Shown here: positions 35,158 through 45,063 of the stretch, one piece after another
Position numbering within the stretch: the first letter of the stretch is position 1
Layout: every line of letters begins with the position of its first letter
Assembly: GCA_021404785.1 (NCBI GenBank)
Contig: QWHH01000005.1
Coordinates: 124,001 to 188,000 of the forward strand
From: Lysobacterales bacterium PRO7
GTDB taxonomy: Bacteria > Pseudomonadota > Gammaproteobacteria > Xanthomonadales > Rhodanobacteraceae
DNA: 64,000 bases
Direction: 5' to 3'
Program-made: the position numbers and the translations under genes
The notes under the pieces: generated by a model
What the model was told of the DNA's origin: nothing
Seen by the model: the letters and a program-made list of their open reading frames with translations, nothing else
The model's database searches: none

Positions 35158-36276
35158 ATGGAACCAGGTAATTCCAAACTGAATTTGCTCGATTACGACC
35201 GCCACGGCTTGCGCGACCTGTTCGTGCAACTCGGCGAGAAGCCGTATCGCGCCGAGCAGGTGATGAAGTGGATTTACCATCGTCACGCAACCGATTTTGC
35301 GCAGATGACTGACGTCGGCAAGGCGCTGTGCGCCAAGCTTTCCGATGTTGCTCAGATCGTCCCGCCGAAGGCGATGTTCGAGAAGCAGGCCGCCGACGGG
35401 ACCTACAAATGGCTGCTCGGGTTGGATGGTGGCAGCGCTGTGGAAACCGTGTTCATTCCTGAATCCAGCCGCGGCACGTTGTGCGTTTCATCGCAGATCG
35501 GTTGCGGCTTGAATTGCACGTTTTGTTCGACCGGCACGCAGGGATTCAATCGCAACCTGTCCACGGCGGAAATCATCGGCCAGGTGTTCGTCGCGGCGAA
35601 ACATCTCGGCAACGTTCCGCACCAGCAGCGCAAACTCACCAATGTCGTGATGATGGGCATGGGCGAGCCGTTGCTGAATTTCGACAACGTTGTGCGCGCA
35701 ATGAGCGTGATGCGTGACGACCTCGGTTTCGGCCTCGCCAACAAGCGCGTCACGCTGTCCACCGCCGGCCTGGTGCCGATGATCGACAAGCTCGGCGAAG
35801 TCGCCGACGTGTCGCTGGCGGTGTCGCTGCATGCGCCGAACGACGAACTGCGCACGCAGATCGTGCCGCTCAACAAGAAATATCCGATCGCGGAATTGCT
35901 CGGCGCCTGCCAGCGTTATGCCGCGCGCAAGCCGCGCACGTCGATCACCTTCGAATACACCATGCTCAAGGGCGTCAACGACAAACCCGAGCACGCGCGC
36001 CAGTTGGTCAAGCTGATGCGTCAGCTGCCGAGCAAGGTGAACCTGATCCCGTTCAATACGTTTGTCGGTACGCAGTACGAGCGTTCCGACGAAGCCACGA
36101 TTCGCAGCTTCCAGAAAACCTTGCTCGATGCCGGTGTGTTGACCATGGTGCGACGCACGCGTGGCGATGACATCGACGCCGCCTGCGGCCAGTTGAAGGG
36201 GCAGGTGCTGGATCGCACACGGCGACAGGCGGAATTCCGTCGCCGCATTGAAGAAGGAGCTCGCCATGCTGCGTAA
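35158..36276 (+). CDS. rlmN: Dual-specificity rRNA/tRNA adenine C2-methyltransferase RlmN
   Basis: 372 residues. The radical-SAM cluster motif [11 protein letters not shown] is near residue 117, preceded by the N-terminal accessory domain ([19 protein letters not shown]). [14 protein letters not shown] is present, and the C-terminal [15 protein letters not shown] carries the methyl-carrying cysteine. It methylates A2503 of 23S rRNA and A37 of some tRNAs. The last 11 nt overlap pilF. Confidence 0.97.
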   Translation: MEPGNSKLNLLDYDRHGLRDLFVQLGEKPYRAEQVMKWIYHRHATDFAQMTDVGKALCAKLSDVAQIVPPKAMFEKQAADGTYKWLLGLDGGSAVETVFIPESSRGTLCVSSQIGCGLNCTFCSTGTQGFNRNLSTAEIIGQVFVAAKHLGNVPHQQRKLTNVVMMGMGEPLLNFDNVVRAMSVMRDDLGFGLANKRVTLSTAGLVPMIDKLGEVADVSLAVSLHAPNDELRTQIVPLNKKYPIAELLGACQRYAARKPRTSITFEYTMLKGVNDKPEHARQLVKLMRQLPSKVNLIPFNTFVGTQYERSDEATIRSFQKTLLDAGVLTMVRRTRGDDIDAACGQLKGQVLDRTRRQAEFRRRIEEGARHAA

Positions 36277-37087
36277 TATCCTGCAAACGTTTGGCATGGT
36301 TGCCGCCTGCATCGCTTTCGCGTCGTGTTCGTCGAACAACAAAATCGTCAAATACCGGCAGGACGACAATAGCCAGAGCCCCAACGAATCCAGGGCCGAA
36401 AAGCGCCAGGATGCGGCGCAAGTCCGGGTCGAGCTTGGCCAGCGCTACATGGAGCAGGGAAAGCTGGAAATCGCGATGGACAATTTGCAGAAGGCGCTTC
36501 AGTACGATGACAAGTATGTCGACGCGCACACTGTCATAGCAGTGCTGTACGAGCGCATTGGCAACGTCGAGGAAGCGGGCAAGCATTACAAGCGCGCGGT
36601 CGAACTGGCGCCGAAATCCGGCGACACCAATAACAACTACGGCCAGTTCCTGTGCGCCGCGGGTCGCTACGACGAGGCGCAAAAATACTACGCCCAAGCG
36701 ATGCGCGATCCGTTCTACAAGACACCAGGCGTGCTTTATGCCAATGCCGGCATCTGCCTGGTCGATCACGGTGGCGGCCAGCGCCTCGACGAGGCGCAGC
36801 TCGATTTTCGCCGTGCGCTCGAAGTGGATCCGCACAACGCGCTGGCGTTGTTCTACATGGCCAAGTTGCTGTACCTGAAGAACGATTTTTTCCATGCCCG
36901 CGCTTTCATCCAGCGCTTCGAATCGCTCGGGCACCCGGATCCGGCAGCTTTGCTGCTGGCGCGCAATATCGAAGTGAAGCTCGGCCATGCGGATTCGGCT
37001 CGCGCCTACGCCGATCGCTTGCGCAAGGATTTCCCGGATTCCGACCAGACCCATTCGCTCGACGCCGTCGCCCCCCAATCGCCGTAG
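36266..37087 (+). CDS. pilF: Type IV pilus biogenesis lipoprotein PilF/PilW
   Basis: 273 residues from ATG 36266 with AAGGAG 6 nt upstream. Lipoprotein signal with cysteine near residue 21 ([10 protein letters not shown]). The mature part is a chain of tetratricopeptide repeats ([62 protein letters not shown]). PilF pilots the PilQ secretin to the outer membrane. The start overlaps rlmN, as in other gammaproteobacteria. Confidence 0.93.
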   Translation: MLRNILQTFGMVAACIAFASCSSNNKIVKYRQDDNSQSPNESRAEKRQDAAQVRVELGQRYMEQGKLEIAMDNLQKALQYDDKYVDAHTVIAVLYERIGNVEEAGKHYKRAVELAPKSGDTNNNYGQFLCAAGRYDEAQKYYAQAMRDPFYKTPGVLYANAGICLVDHGGGQRLDEAQLDFRRALEVDPHNALALFYMAKLLYLKNDFFHARAFIQRFESLGHPDPAALLLARNIEVKLGHADSARAYADRLRKDFPDSDQTHSLDAVAPQSP

Positions 37088-37091
37088 TCCC

Positions 37092-38162
37092 ATGAGCAAG
37101 CGCAAAAACAAGAACAAGTATCGCCATCTGTCGCAAATGTCGGCATCGGAAGTGGCCCTGGATCAACAGGCCGAGTTGCCGCTGCCACAGTCGATGGAAA
37201 CGTGCACTGCAGACTCCGCAGCGAATCCGTACATGGATGCGCATGTGCTCGCACTACCGGTTCCTGTAGAAACACTTCCCGATGGCGCGCAAGCTCCACC
37301 AATCACGATCGAGGTCGACACTTCACTTGGTCAGCGACTGCGCGCCGCTCGCGAAGCGCGTGGACTCAGTCGCGAGGAAGCCGCGCGCGCGTTGAAGTTT
37401 CCGCTTACGACATTGGCCGCGCTGGAAGCCGAGCAGTTCGAGCGCATCGGACACGGTGTTTATCTGCGCGGCTATTTGAGCAAGTACTTGCAATTGCTGG
37501 ACCTTCCACAAATCCTTTGCGAACGCGTCGTGCAGGATCATTCCGCGCCGCCGCCGCTGACGATGAGCGGCACGATTTCGCGTCCGCGCTATCTGTTCGA
37601 ACGCTACTCGGGGTCGGCGCTTTACGTGATTTTGACCGGCGTCATCGTCGTGCCGGCCGCCTTGCTCGCACTGCGCGCCGGCTTCGACCAGAACCTTGCC
37701 CAGATCACCCCGCTGGATGCGCCAGCTGCCGTCTCCGCCCCGGCACCAGAGACGATCAGCCGTAATCCGGCGCCGGCAATCACAACTGATCTGCCAGCGT
37801 CCGAAGTGCCGCTGGCTGCCTCGATGACGCCATTTCCCGCGACACCTGCAAACAAAGCGATTGCGCCGTCGCTCGCTGTCGCCACTGATGCCGAGAACCG
37901 CATCCGCCTGACCCTGGCGCAGACCAGCTGGGTGGAAATCATCGATGCCGATGGCAGGAAGCTCGAGTACAGCCTGCTGCCCGCGGGCAGCGTGCGCGAA
38001 TACGCGAGCGATGTGGCGCTGGACATCCGCATCGGCAATGCCGAAGGCGCCACGCTTTCGATCGATGGCAAGCCGCAGGACCTGACCGAGTATCGTCGCG
38101 CCAATGTCGCCCATCTCAAGGTGGCTGATGGCGCGGCAAGTCCCGGGCATAACGCCGGCTGA
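37092..38162 (+). CDS. rodZ: Cell-shape protein RodZ
   Basis: 356 residues. An unusually long basic/polar N-terminal extension of about 75 residues precedes the helix-turn-helix domain (LGQRLRAAREARGLSREEAA, about 79-145). A membrane helix follows (ALYVILTGVIVVPAALLAL, about 176-194), then a proline/alanine-rich linker, and a C-terminal DUF4115-like periplasmic domain (LAQTSWVEIIDADGRKLEYSL to the end). RodZ binds MreB in the cytoplasm and helps keep rod shape. It lies 4 nt after pilF. Confidence 0.92.
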   Translation: MSKRKNKNKYRHLSQMSASEVALDQQAELPLPQSMETCTADSAANPYMDAHVLALPVPVETLPDGAQAPPITIEVDTSLGQRLRAAREARGLSREEAARALKFPLTTLAALEAEQFERIGHGVYLRGYLSKYLQLLDLPQILCERVVQDHSAPPPLTMSGTISRPRYLFERYSGSALYVILTGVIVVPAALLALRAGFDQNLAQITPLDAPAAVSAPAPETISRNPAPAITTDLPASEVPLAASMTPFPATPANKAIAPSLAVATDAENRIRLTLAQTSWVEIIDADGRKLEYSLLPAGSVREYASDVALDIRIGNAEGATLSIDGKPQDLTEYRRANVAHLKVADGAASPGHNAG

Positions 38163-38279
38163 CCGGCATAACGCGCCTTGAACGCAGCTTGAGGCGCTTC
38201 CTGTTACCCTACGCACCCTCGCGCCAGCCGCCAGGGTCGACGCAGCGCGAACTTTTCAAACTTTTTTCGGATACCACCA

Positions 38280-38930
38280 ATGGCTTTCGAAGTACTGGAC
38301 GAACACGAACAAGGCGAGCTTGTACAAAAGTGGCTGCGCGAAAATGCGCTATCGATCCTGATTGGCGTTGGCCTCGGACTGGTCCTGATTTTCGGCTGGC
38401 AGCAATGGCGCCGGCATAAAACCATGCACAGCCTGGATGCGGCGACGCAATACCAGGTATTCAGCGACGACCTGGCCAAGAAGGACAACGACGGCGCCAA
38501 GGCCATCGCCGCGAAATTGCAGAGCGACTTTGCCGATACGCCCTACGCCGTACTCGCCGCCATGCGCCTGGCCAGCGACGAGGCCGCCAGCGGTGATCCC
38601 GCGGATGTGAACAAGGCCTTGCGCGATGCGTATGACCACGCCAGCATCCCTGCGCTCAAGACCCTGGCCGGACTCAATCTTGCCCGCGCCGAAATCTCGC
38701 AGAACAAGGCCCAGGATGCGTTGAAACTGCTCGATGTGCTGCCGCAGGACGGCTACACCGCCTTGCGCGACGAATTGCGTGGCGATGCATTGTCCGCGCT
38801 GGGACGCAGCGACGACGCGCGCAAGGCTTATACCGACGCTCTGACACATCTGGATGCGAATGCCGCCAATCGCGCGTTCGTACAGATGAAGCTCGATGAT
38901 CTCACCGGTGCGGAGAAGAAGGGCTCATGA
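38280..38930 (+). CDS. yfgM: YfgM/AncA-like membrane tetratricopeptide protein
   Basis: 216 residues. Start region FEVLDEHEQGELVQKWLREN is typical of the family. A single membrane helix follows (ALSILIGVGLGLVLIFGW, about 24-41), then a periplasmic helical repeat domain. YfgM associates with the Sec translocon chaperone PpiD. Its stop overlaps bamB (ATGA), the conserved arrangement. The homologues of ispG and hisS that often precede it are not present in the 117-nt gap after rodZ. Confidence 0.9.
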   Translation: MAFEVLDEHEQGELVQKWLRENALSILIGVGLGLVLIFGWQQWRRHKTMHSLDAATQYQVFSDDLAKKDNDGAKAIAAKLQSDFADTPYAVLAAMRLASDEAASGDPADVNKALRDAYDHASIPALKTLAGLNLARAEISQNKAQDALKLLDVLPQDGYTALRDELRGDALSALGRSDDARKAYTDALTHLDANAANRAFVQMKLDDLTGAEKKGS

Positions 38931-40132
38931 AGCGCATCGCAATCGTGTTGTCCGTGGCCGTCGCCATGAGCGGCTGCGCCACCATCAAGGGCTGGTTCAA
39001 CGACACCAAGAAAGAAAACATCCAACCGCCCACGCCGCTGACCCAATTCGAGTCGACGCTCAACGTGCAAAAGCTCTGGGATGCGCACGCAGATGCCGGC
39101 GCTGGCGAAAGTGGCGCCCGCATGGCGCCCGCATTCGCCGACGGCAAGATCTTTGTCGGCGGCGTCGATGGTGGCGTCTCGGCGCTGGATGCCGGCACCG
39201 GCCGCAGCGTGTGGAGCCGGCATTTCGGCAAGCGCGGTGGCTTCATCCTGCACCACGGCAACAATTCGTTGCGCTGGTCGGGCGGGCCGGCCGTGGACGG
39301 GGGTCTGCTCGTGATCGGCTCGCTGGAAGGCGAGGTGCTTGGGCTGGACGCCGGCACCGGCGCGGATCGCTGGCATGCGCAGGTTTCCTCCGAAGTCATC
39401 GCCGCGCCTGCGATCGCCGATGGCATGGTTGTGGTACGAACGGATGACGGACGCGTGTTCGGCCTGGATGCGACCGACGGTTCGCGCAAGTGGGTTTACG
39501 ATCGTTCCACGGTTCCGGCGCTGAGCTTGCGCGGCAACGCCGTGCCGCGCATTGAGAATGGCATCGTCTACGCTGGCGAAGACAACGGCAAAGTCGTCGC
39601 CTTGCGCCTCAAGGACGGCAATGTAATGTGGGAACAGACGATCGCGCCCGGCGAAGGCCGCACCGAACTGGCGCGCCTGCAGGACGTCGACGGCGGCATC
39701 GCCGTGGCCGATGGCGTCGTGTATGCCGCGGGTTACCAAGGCATGACGGTCGCGCTGATTGCAGACTCGGGCCGTCCGCTGTGGACGCATGCCTTGTCGA
39801 GCTACTCCGGTGTCGCGCTCGCGCCAACGCAGATCTATGCCGTCGATGCCGATTCACAGGTATGGGCCCTGGATCTACGTACCGGCGCATCGGACTGGAA
39901 GCAGGAAGGCCTCAAGTACCGCTGGCTCGGCGAACCGGCTACGGTCGGCGATTACGTCGTCGTCGGCGACAGGGAAGGCTGGGTGCACTGGATGGCATCC
40001 GCCGACGGCAAATTCGTCGCGCGCGTGCGCTTGTCCAAGCATGCGATCCAATCCGCGCCGCTGGTTGTCGGCGATACCGTCTATGTCGAAGACGTGGATG
40101 GAGTCGTCGGCGCATACCGCGTCGGCAAGTAA
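38927..40132 (+). CDS. bamB: Outer-membrane assembly lipoprotein BamB
   Basis: 401 residues. Lipoprotein signal with VAVAMSGCATIKGWF (cysteine about 17). Eight-bladed beta-propeller of PQQ-like repeats (LWDAHADAG, VSALDAGTGRSVWSRHF, VLGLDAGTGADRWHAQV, VFGLDATDGSRKWVYDR, VWALDLRTGASDWKQEG). BamB is part of the BAM complex that inserts outer-membrane proteins. It sits between yfgM and der as in other gammaproteobacteria. Confidence 0.95.
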   Translation: MKRIAIVLSVAVAMSGCATIKGWFNDTKKENIQPPTPLTQFESTLNVQKLWDAHADAGAGESGARMAPAFADGKIFVGGVDGGVSALDAGTGRSVWSRHFGKRGGFILHHGNNSLRWSGGPAVDGGLLVIGSLEGEVLGLDAGTGADRWHAQVSSEVIAAPAIADGMVVVRTDDGRVFGLDATDGSRKWVYDRSTVPALSLRGNAVPRIENGIVYAGEDNGKVVALRLKDGNVMWEQTIAPGEGRTELARLQDVDGGIAVADGVVYAAGYQGMTVALIADSGRPLWTHALSSYSGVALAPTQIYAVDADSQVWALDLRTGASDWKQEGLKYRWLGEPATVGDYVVVGDREGWVHWMASADGKFVARVRLSKHAIQSAPLVVGDTVYVEDVDGVVGAYRVGK

Positions 40133-40140
40133 CGTTTTTG

Positions 40141-40162
40141 CCTCTCCCGCTGGCGGGAGAGG
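40141..40162. repeat. Short palindromic intergenic repeat
   Basis: CCTCTCCCGC and GCGGGAGAGG form a perfect 10-bp inverted repeat with a 2-base loop, 8 nt after bamB. Downstream GGGTGAGGGTGG (to 40,259) is part of the same widespread CTCTCCCGC-type intergenic repeat. It may act as a terminator-like or RNA-stabilising hairpin, though no T-run follows. Confidence 0.6.
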
Positions 40163-40262
40163 TTGAGGTCGCGGAAGCGACCGATGGTGAGCGCAGGATG
40201 CGCTAACGGATGCGGAGCATGGAGTGCGAAGCCGTGCCGCAGGCGCGGGTGAGGGTGGTTCA

Positions 40263-41660
40263 ATGCTTCCTGTAGTTGCACTCGTCGGCCGCCCCAACGT
40301 CGGCAAATCCACGATCTTCAACGTGCTTACGCGTACACGCGACGCGCTCGTGCACGATCTGCCCGGGCTGACGCGCGATCGCCAATACGGCGTGTGCCGC
40401 ATGGGTGGGCGCGAGTTCGTGGTCGTCGATACCGGCGGCCTGACCGGCGATAAGGAAGGCATCGGCGCGCTGACCGCGCGCCAGGCGCAAGTCGCCGTGG
40501 CGGAGGCCGACCGCGTCGTATTCGTGGTCGACGCGCGCGAAGGACTCATGCCTGCGGATCGCAACATCCTCGATGCCCTGCGCCGCAGCGGCAAACCGAT
40601 CCTGCTGGCGGTCAACAAGACCGATGGCCTGGATGAAAATGCAGCTCTTGCGGAATTTTCCACAATGGGATTTTCCGCGCCTCTGGCGCTTGCCGCGTCA
40701 CATGGACGCGGTGTGCCGGCGTTGGTCGAAGCCGTGCTGGCGGGCTTGCCGCAGGCCGATCCGGATGCACTGGTCGCAGAAGGCGCGGATGGCGGCGTGC
40801 GCGTGGCCATCGTCGGCCGCCCGAACGTGGGCAAGTCCACGCTCGTCAACCGCCTGCTCGGCGAGGACCGTGTCGTTGTCTCCGACATCGCCGGTACCAC
40901 CCGCGATTCGATCAGCGTTGCACTGGAGCGTGACGGCAGACGCTACACACTCATCGACACTGCCGGCGTGCGCAGGCGCGCGCGCGTGGAAGAGGCAATC
41001 GAGAAATTCAGCGTCATCAAGACCCTGCAATCCATCGCCGCCGCGAACGTCGCCGTCGTTTTGCTGGATGCACACGAAGGCGTATCCGAGCAGGATGCCA
41101 CCCTGATCGGGCATGTACTCGACGAAGGCCGCGCGCTGGTGATCGCGGTCAACAAGTGGGACGGACTCCCGACTTACGAACGCGAGCAATGCCGCGTCTC
41201 GCTGGCGCGCAAACTCGACTTCGTCGGCTACGCCCGCGTGGTCACGATTTCCGCGCTGCACGGCAGCGGCATCGCCGAGCTGATGAAGGCGATCAACCGC
41301 GCGCACGCCTCGGCGACGCGCGAATTCGGCACCGCCGAGTTGACGCGTGCACTGGAAGCCGCCTACAAGGCTTACCAGCCGCCGCTGGTGCGCGGGCACG
41401 CGCCCAAACTGAAATTCGCCCATCCGGGCGGCACCAACCCGCCGGGCATCGTCATCCACGGCAGCCGCACGCGTCACGTCGCCGAAGGCTATCGCCGCTA
41501 TCTGGAAAACTTTTTCCGCAAGCGCTTCAAGCTCGAGGGTACGCCGGTGCGCATCGAGTTCCGCGAGAGCGAGAACCCGTTTTCCGGGCGCAAGAATGAG
41601 TTGACCGAGCGCCAGGTCAAAAAGCGCAAGCGCCTCGTGCGCAACGCCAAGAAGCGGTAG
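40263..41660 (+). CDS. der: Ribosome-assembly GTPase Der (EngA)
   Basis: 465 residues from ATG 40263. Two GTPase domains in tandem, each with a P-loop (GRPNVGKST near 9 and again near 184) and an NK-D motif (AVNKTDG, AVNKWDG). A KH-like C-terminal domain follows ([30 protein letters not shown]), ending in a lysine/arginine-rich tail. Der is needed for 50S subunit maturation. The last of the conserved series that starts at ndk. Confidence 0.97.
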   Translation: MLPVVALVGRPNVGKSTIFNVLTRTRDALVHDLPGLTRDRQYGVCRMGGREFVVVDTGGLTGDKEGIGALTARQAQVAVAEADRVVFVVDAREGLMPADRNILDALRRSGKPILLAVNKTDGLDENAALAEFSTMGFSAPLALAASHGRGVPALVEAVLAGLPQADPDALVAEGADGGVRVAIVGRPNVGKSTLVNRLLGEDRVVVSDIAGTTRDSISVALERDGRRYTLIDTAGVRRRARVEEAIEKFSVIKTLQSIAAANVAVVLLDAHEGVSEQDATLIGHVLDEGRALVIAVNKWDGLPTYEREQCRVSLARKLDFVGYARVVTISALHGSGIAELMKAINRAHASATREFGTAELTRALEAAYKAYQPPLVRGHAPKLKFAHPGGTNPPGIVIHGSRTRHVAEGYRRYLENFFRKRFKLEGTPVRIEFRESENPFSGRKNELTERQVKKRKRLVRNAKKR

Positions 41661-41661
41661 C

Positions 41662-42258
41662 GTGGCTGCCTTCGACCCTTCTGCCATTACCGCCGCGATA
41701 CTTTCTGGCGGAGAAGGGCGCCGGGTCGGCGGCGCGGACAAGGGTCTGCTCTCGCTGGCTGGACGCCCGCTTGTTGCACACGTAGTGGCGGCGTTGCGTG
41801 GACAAGTCGGTCAGATTGTGATTTGCGCCAACCGCAATGCCGATCGCTACGTGCAATTCGCGCCAGTGATTGCCGATGGCGGATCCGGTTTTCGCGGCCC
41901 GCTCGCCGGTATCGCCGCCGCATTGCGCGCGTGCTCTGGCGAATGGCTGCTGACGGTTCCCGTGGATTGCCCGCATCCGCCGCGCGATCTTGCCGTGCGC
42001 CTGCACGATGCGGCACTGGCCGAAAACCGCGATGTCGCAGTGGTCTACGACGGTACGCGCGTGCAACCGATGTTCGCTTTGTACCAAAGCACCTTGGCGG
42101 CCAACGCCGAACATGCGTTGAGGAAGGATATGCCGGTAGTTCGCTGGCAACAAAGCCTGAATCGGGCGCTCGTCGACTATTCGACGCGCACGCCGGAATT
42201 CGGCAATCTGAATACACCCGAAGAATTCCGGCAATGGGAGCAAGCCGCACATGGCTGA
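41662..42258 (+). CDS. mobA: Molybdenum cofactor guanylyltransferase MobA
   Basis: 198 residues from a GTG 1 nt after der. Nucleotidyltransferase start ITAAILSGGEGRRVGGADKGLL, then GPLAGIAAALRACSGEWLLTVPVDCP with the metal-binding aspartate, and a late NLNTPEE. It attaches GMP to molybdopterin to give the guanine-dinucleotide cofactor used by DMSO-reductase-type enzymes. Overlaps moeA by 8 nt. Confidence 0.93.
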   Translation: MAAFDPSAITAAILSGGEGRRVGGADKGLLSLAGRPLVAHVVAALRGQVGQIVICANRNADRYVQFAPVIADGGSGFRGPLAGIAAALRACSGEWLLTVPVDCPHPPRDLAVRLHDAALAENRDVAVVYDGTRVQPMFALYQSTLAANAEHALRKDMPVVRWQQSLNRALVDYSTRTPEFGNLNTPEEFRQWEQAAHG

Positions 42259-43510
42259 AGAGGGCGACATCTTCCCGACCGGTCTTGGCGTCGCCGAAGC
42301 GCGTGCGCTGATTGTCACAATTGCGCAGGCGCGCCGCGTGCCCGCGGAAAGCATGCCGCTGCCTGCGGCCGCAGGCCGCATTCTGGCGACGGATGCGATC
42401 GCACCGCACGATGTACCCGGCTTCGCCAATTCGGCAATGGATGGATTTGCGCTGCGTGGCGCGGACTTGCCAGAGTCGGGCGAGAAGCGCTTTCGCCTGA
42501 TCGGTGAAATTCTTGCGGGTGGAAAAGCCGCGCCAGTGGTTGAGACGGGCACCTGCGTGCGCATCACCACCGGTGCGCCAATTCCACCAGGTGCCGACAC
42601 CGTGGTGATGAAGGAAAATACCCGCATGGAAGCAACGCGCAGCGAAGGCGATCGCGTCATCGTCATGCCAGGCACGATGCCAGGGGCGAACGTTCGTCCG
42701 GCCGGCGAGGATTACCGCACGGGTGATATCGCGCTCAAACGCGGTTGCAGGCTCGGCCCCGCGCAGCTCGGCGTGCTCGCATCGTTCGGCATGACGCACG
42801 CTTGCGTCGTGCAGCGTCCGCGCGCCGTGCTGCTGACGACCGGTGATGAGCTGGTGGCGCCGGGGGATCCGCTCGGCTTCGGCCAGATCCACGACAGCAA
42901 TCGCTACAGTCTTGGCTGCCTGCTCGAATACTGGGGCGTGGAACTCGTTCGCCACGAACGCGTGCGCGACGATCCGGCGGCACTCCGCGATGCGCTGCAA
43001 CGCGCTGGCGCCGATGCCGATTTCATCGTCAGCAGCGGTGGCGTGTCGGCGGGCGAAGCGGATTTCCTGCCGCGTCTCGTCTCCGAAATTGGCAAAGTGC
43101 ATTTCTGGAAAGTTCGCTTGAAGCCCGGCATGCCGTTCCTGTTCGGCCAGATCGGTACAGCGATGTTGTTCGCGTTGCCGGGAAATCCCGTGTCGGGTTT
43201 CGCTACCTGCATGGCCTTGGTGAAACCGGCACTGGATGCGATGCGTGGTGTATCGCAGAAGGGGTTCATGTTGCGTGCGCACCTGCGCACCGGCATCAAC
43301 AAGCGCCATGCGCGCGCCGAATTCCAGCGCGCGCGTTTGCACTGCGACGAAAACGCCGTGCTGTGGGCGACTCCGCACGCGAAGCAAGGCTCCGGCATGT
43401 TGCGCGGCGTTGCCGAGGCCGATGCCCTTGTCCTGCTCCCGGATGGTGCGCGTGAATTTGCGATTGGCGAAGTCGTCGACGTGATGCCGCTACCCGGCTG
43501 GCCCGGATAG
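42251..43510 (+). CDS. moeA: Molybdopterin molybdenumtransferase MoeA
   Basis: 419 residues. MoeA landmarks: PLPAAAGRILATDAIAPHDVPGF, NSAMDGFAL, GAPIPPGADTVVMKE, LTTGDELVAPG, DFIVSSGGVSAGEADF, LKPGMPFLFG, ALPGNPVSGFATC. It inserts molybdate into adenylated molybdopterin. The start lies inside the end of mobA, so the two are coupled. Confidence 0.96.
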   Translation: MAEEGDIFPTGLGVAEARALIVTIAQARRVPAESMPLPAAAGRILATDAIAPHDVPGFANSAMDGFALRGADLPESGEKRFRLIGEILAGGKAAPVVETGTCVRITTGAPIPPGADTVVMKENTRMEATRSEGDRVIVMPGTMPGANVRPAGEDYRTGDIALKRGCRLGPAQLGVLASFGMTHACVVQRPRAVLLTTGDELVAPGDPLGFGQIHDSNRYSLGCLLEYWGVELVRHERVRDDPAALRDALQRAGADADFIVSSGGVSAGEADFLPRLVSEIGKVHFWKVRLKPGMPFLFGQIGTAMLFALPGNPVSGFATCMALVKPALDAMRGVSQKGFMLRAHLRTGINKRHARAEFQRARLHCDENAVLWATPHAKQGSGMLRGVAEADALVLLPDGAREFAIGEVVDVMPLPGWPG

Positions 43511-43516
43511 TCTGCG

Positions 43517-43528
43517 TATAATTCACGC
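43517..43528 (+). promoter_or_regulatory. Consensus -10 box placed for a leaderless transcript
   Basis: A perfect TATAAT (43517-43522) stands exactly 6 nt before the ATG at 43529 and there is no Shine-Dalgarno sequence. The predicted start of transcription coincides with the start codon. No clear -35 box is seen at 16-18 bp. Confidence 0.55.
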
Positions 43529-44650
43529 ATGGCAATCGAACGGATTTCTCCAGCGGATGCTTTGCGGCGCCAGCAGGCCGGCGCGATCCTGATCGACGTG
43601 CGCGAGGACGACGAACGCGCCGCCGGCAAGCCAGCCGGTGCAATCGGAGTTCCGCTCGGCGATATACTCGATCGCATCGAGGCGATCGCGCCCGCCTTCG
43701 ACGCGCCGTTGCTGCTCAGTTGCGCGCACGGCCAACGCTCGTTGCATGCAGCAGTGGCATTGCATGGACTCGGCTATTCACGGCTGGCCTCGGTTGAAGG
43801 CGGCTTCGTGCGCTGGGCCGCGGAAGGCCTGCCGGTGGATCGCGGCGCTCTCTGCGCCGATGCCGCGGAACGCTATTCGCGCCATCTGCAGTTGCCCGAG
43901 GTCGGCGCCGCGGGCCAGCAGCGCCTGCTCGATTCCCGAGTCGCCCTGATCGGCGCCGGCGGCCTCGGGTCTCCGGCCGGCCTGTATCTGGCCGCGGCCG
44001 GTGTCGGCACGCTGACATTGATCGACAATGACGTGGTGGAAAAGTCCAATTTGCAGCGTCAGGTGCTGCACACCGATGCGCGCGTCGGCGTTGCCAAGAC
44101 CGAATCCGCGCGCGTCGCGTTGAATGCCTTGAATCCCGGTGTGCACATCGCAACGCGCCGCGAGAGACTGCAGGCGGCAAATGTAGAAGCACTGATCCGC
44201 GATCATGACGTGGTCATCGATGGCGCCGACAATTTCCCGACACGTTACCTGCTCGATGCGGCCTGTCGTCAGTTGAGGATTCCACTGGTCTACGGAGCCG
44301 TGCATCGCTTTAGCGGACAGGTCAGCGTATTCGACGCGCGCCGCGACGGTTCGCCGTGCTACCGCTGCCTGTTTCCCGAGCCGCCCGCGGCGGCGGATGC
44401 GCCGAACTGCGCCGAAGCCGGCGTGCTCGGCGTGCTGCCCGGCATCATCGGTCTGTTGCAGACGAACGAGGCGATCAAATTGTTGCTTGGCATTGGTGCG
44501 ACACTGGTCGGCCGACTGCTGTGTTTCGACGCGTTGGCCGGCACGTTCCGCGAATTGAAGCTGCCGCGCGATCCGCAATGTCCGGGTTGCGGCGCTAACG
44601 CACAATTCCGCGGCTATGCGGATATCGAACAGGTCTGCTCAGCGCATTGA
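43529..44650 (+). CDS. moeB: MoeB/ThiF-type adenylyltransferase with N-terminal rhodanese domain
   Basis: 373 residues. A rhodanese domain comes first (about 1-100: AILIDVREDDERAAGK, then LLLSCAHGQRS with the persulfide cysteine). The E1-like domain follows: ALIGAGGLGSPAGLYL nucleotide loop near 143, DNDVVEKSNLQRQ, VVIDGADNFPTRY, and zinc cysteines CYRC and CPGC. It activates the C-terminus of a MoaD/ThiS-type sulfur carrier and may also supply sulfur. In the eukaryotic MOCS3 the rhodanese domain is at the other end. Appears to have its own leaderless promoter despite following moeA. Confidence 0.92.
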   Translation: MAIERISPADALRRQQAGAILIDVREDDERAAGKPAGAIGVPLGDILDRIEAIAPAFDAPLLLSCAHGQRSLHAAVALHGLGYSRLASVEGGFVRWAAEGLPVDRGALCADAAERYSRHLQLPEVGAAGQQRLLDSRVALIGAGGLGSPAGLYLAAAGVGTLTLIDNDVVEKSNLQRQVLHTDARVGVAKTESARVALNALNPGVHIATRRERLQAANVEALIRDHDVVIDGADNFPTRYLLDAACRQLRIPLVYGAVHRFSGQVSVFDARRDGSPCYRCLFPEPPAAADAPNCAEAGVLGVLPGIIGLLQTNEAIKLLLGIGATLVGRLLCFDALAGTFRELKLPRDPQCPGCGANAQFRGYADIEQVCSAH

Positions 44651-44655
44651 CGCGC

Positions 44656-44958
44656 TTATTCGCGCGGATGTTTGGTTTCGGCCAAAGCCAGCGCGAACAA
44701 TTGTTCTTGTGTCGCTTCCTTGCCGTACTTTGTCTTCCAGCTCGCGTAGGGCTCGCCGTAGATGCGCTCGCGCGCGGCATCTTTGCTGAGTTCCAGGCCA
44801 CGTTCGGCGGCGGCCTCGCGATACCAGTCGGCAAGACAATTGCGGCAGAACCCGGCCAGGATCATCAGGTCGATGTTCTGCACGTCGGTGCGATCGATGT
44901 TCAGGTGTTGCAGCAGGCGGCGGAAAGCAGCCGCTTCAAGTTCCACGTTGTCGTTCAT
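44656..44958 (-). CDS. DUF1244-family protein
   Basis: 100 residues from ATG 44958 with AGGAG 6 nt upstream. Sequence matches DUF1244: AAAFRRLLQHLNIDRTDVQNID, LMILAGFCRNCLADWY, ERIYGEPYASWKTKYG. The conserved FCRNCL cysteine pair might bind a metal. Function unknown. It converges with moeB (5 nt between stops) and diverges from folD. Confidence 0.88.
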   Translation of the reverse strand: MNDNVELEAAAFRRLLQHLNIDRTDVQNIDLMILAGFCRNCLADWYREAAAERGLELSKDAARERIYGEPYASWKTKYGKEATQEQLFALALAETKHPRE

Positions 44959-45006
44959 GATCAGCTCCTGCGGGGTGCCGATGCGCCATTGTAACGCCGC
45001 TGGAGT

Positions 45007-45034
45007 TTGAGGGATGCATCCGGGACGGTAGAAT
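45007..45034 (+). promoter_or_regulatory. Sigma70-like promoter of folD
   Basis: TTGAGG (45007-45012), a 16-bp spacer and TAGAAT (45029-45034) stand 29 nt before the folD start. The leader lacks a clear Shine-Dalgarno sequence. Confidence 0.5.
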
Positions 45035-45063
45035 GCCGCGCCAATCCCGCCGCGAAACCTCCA

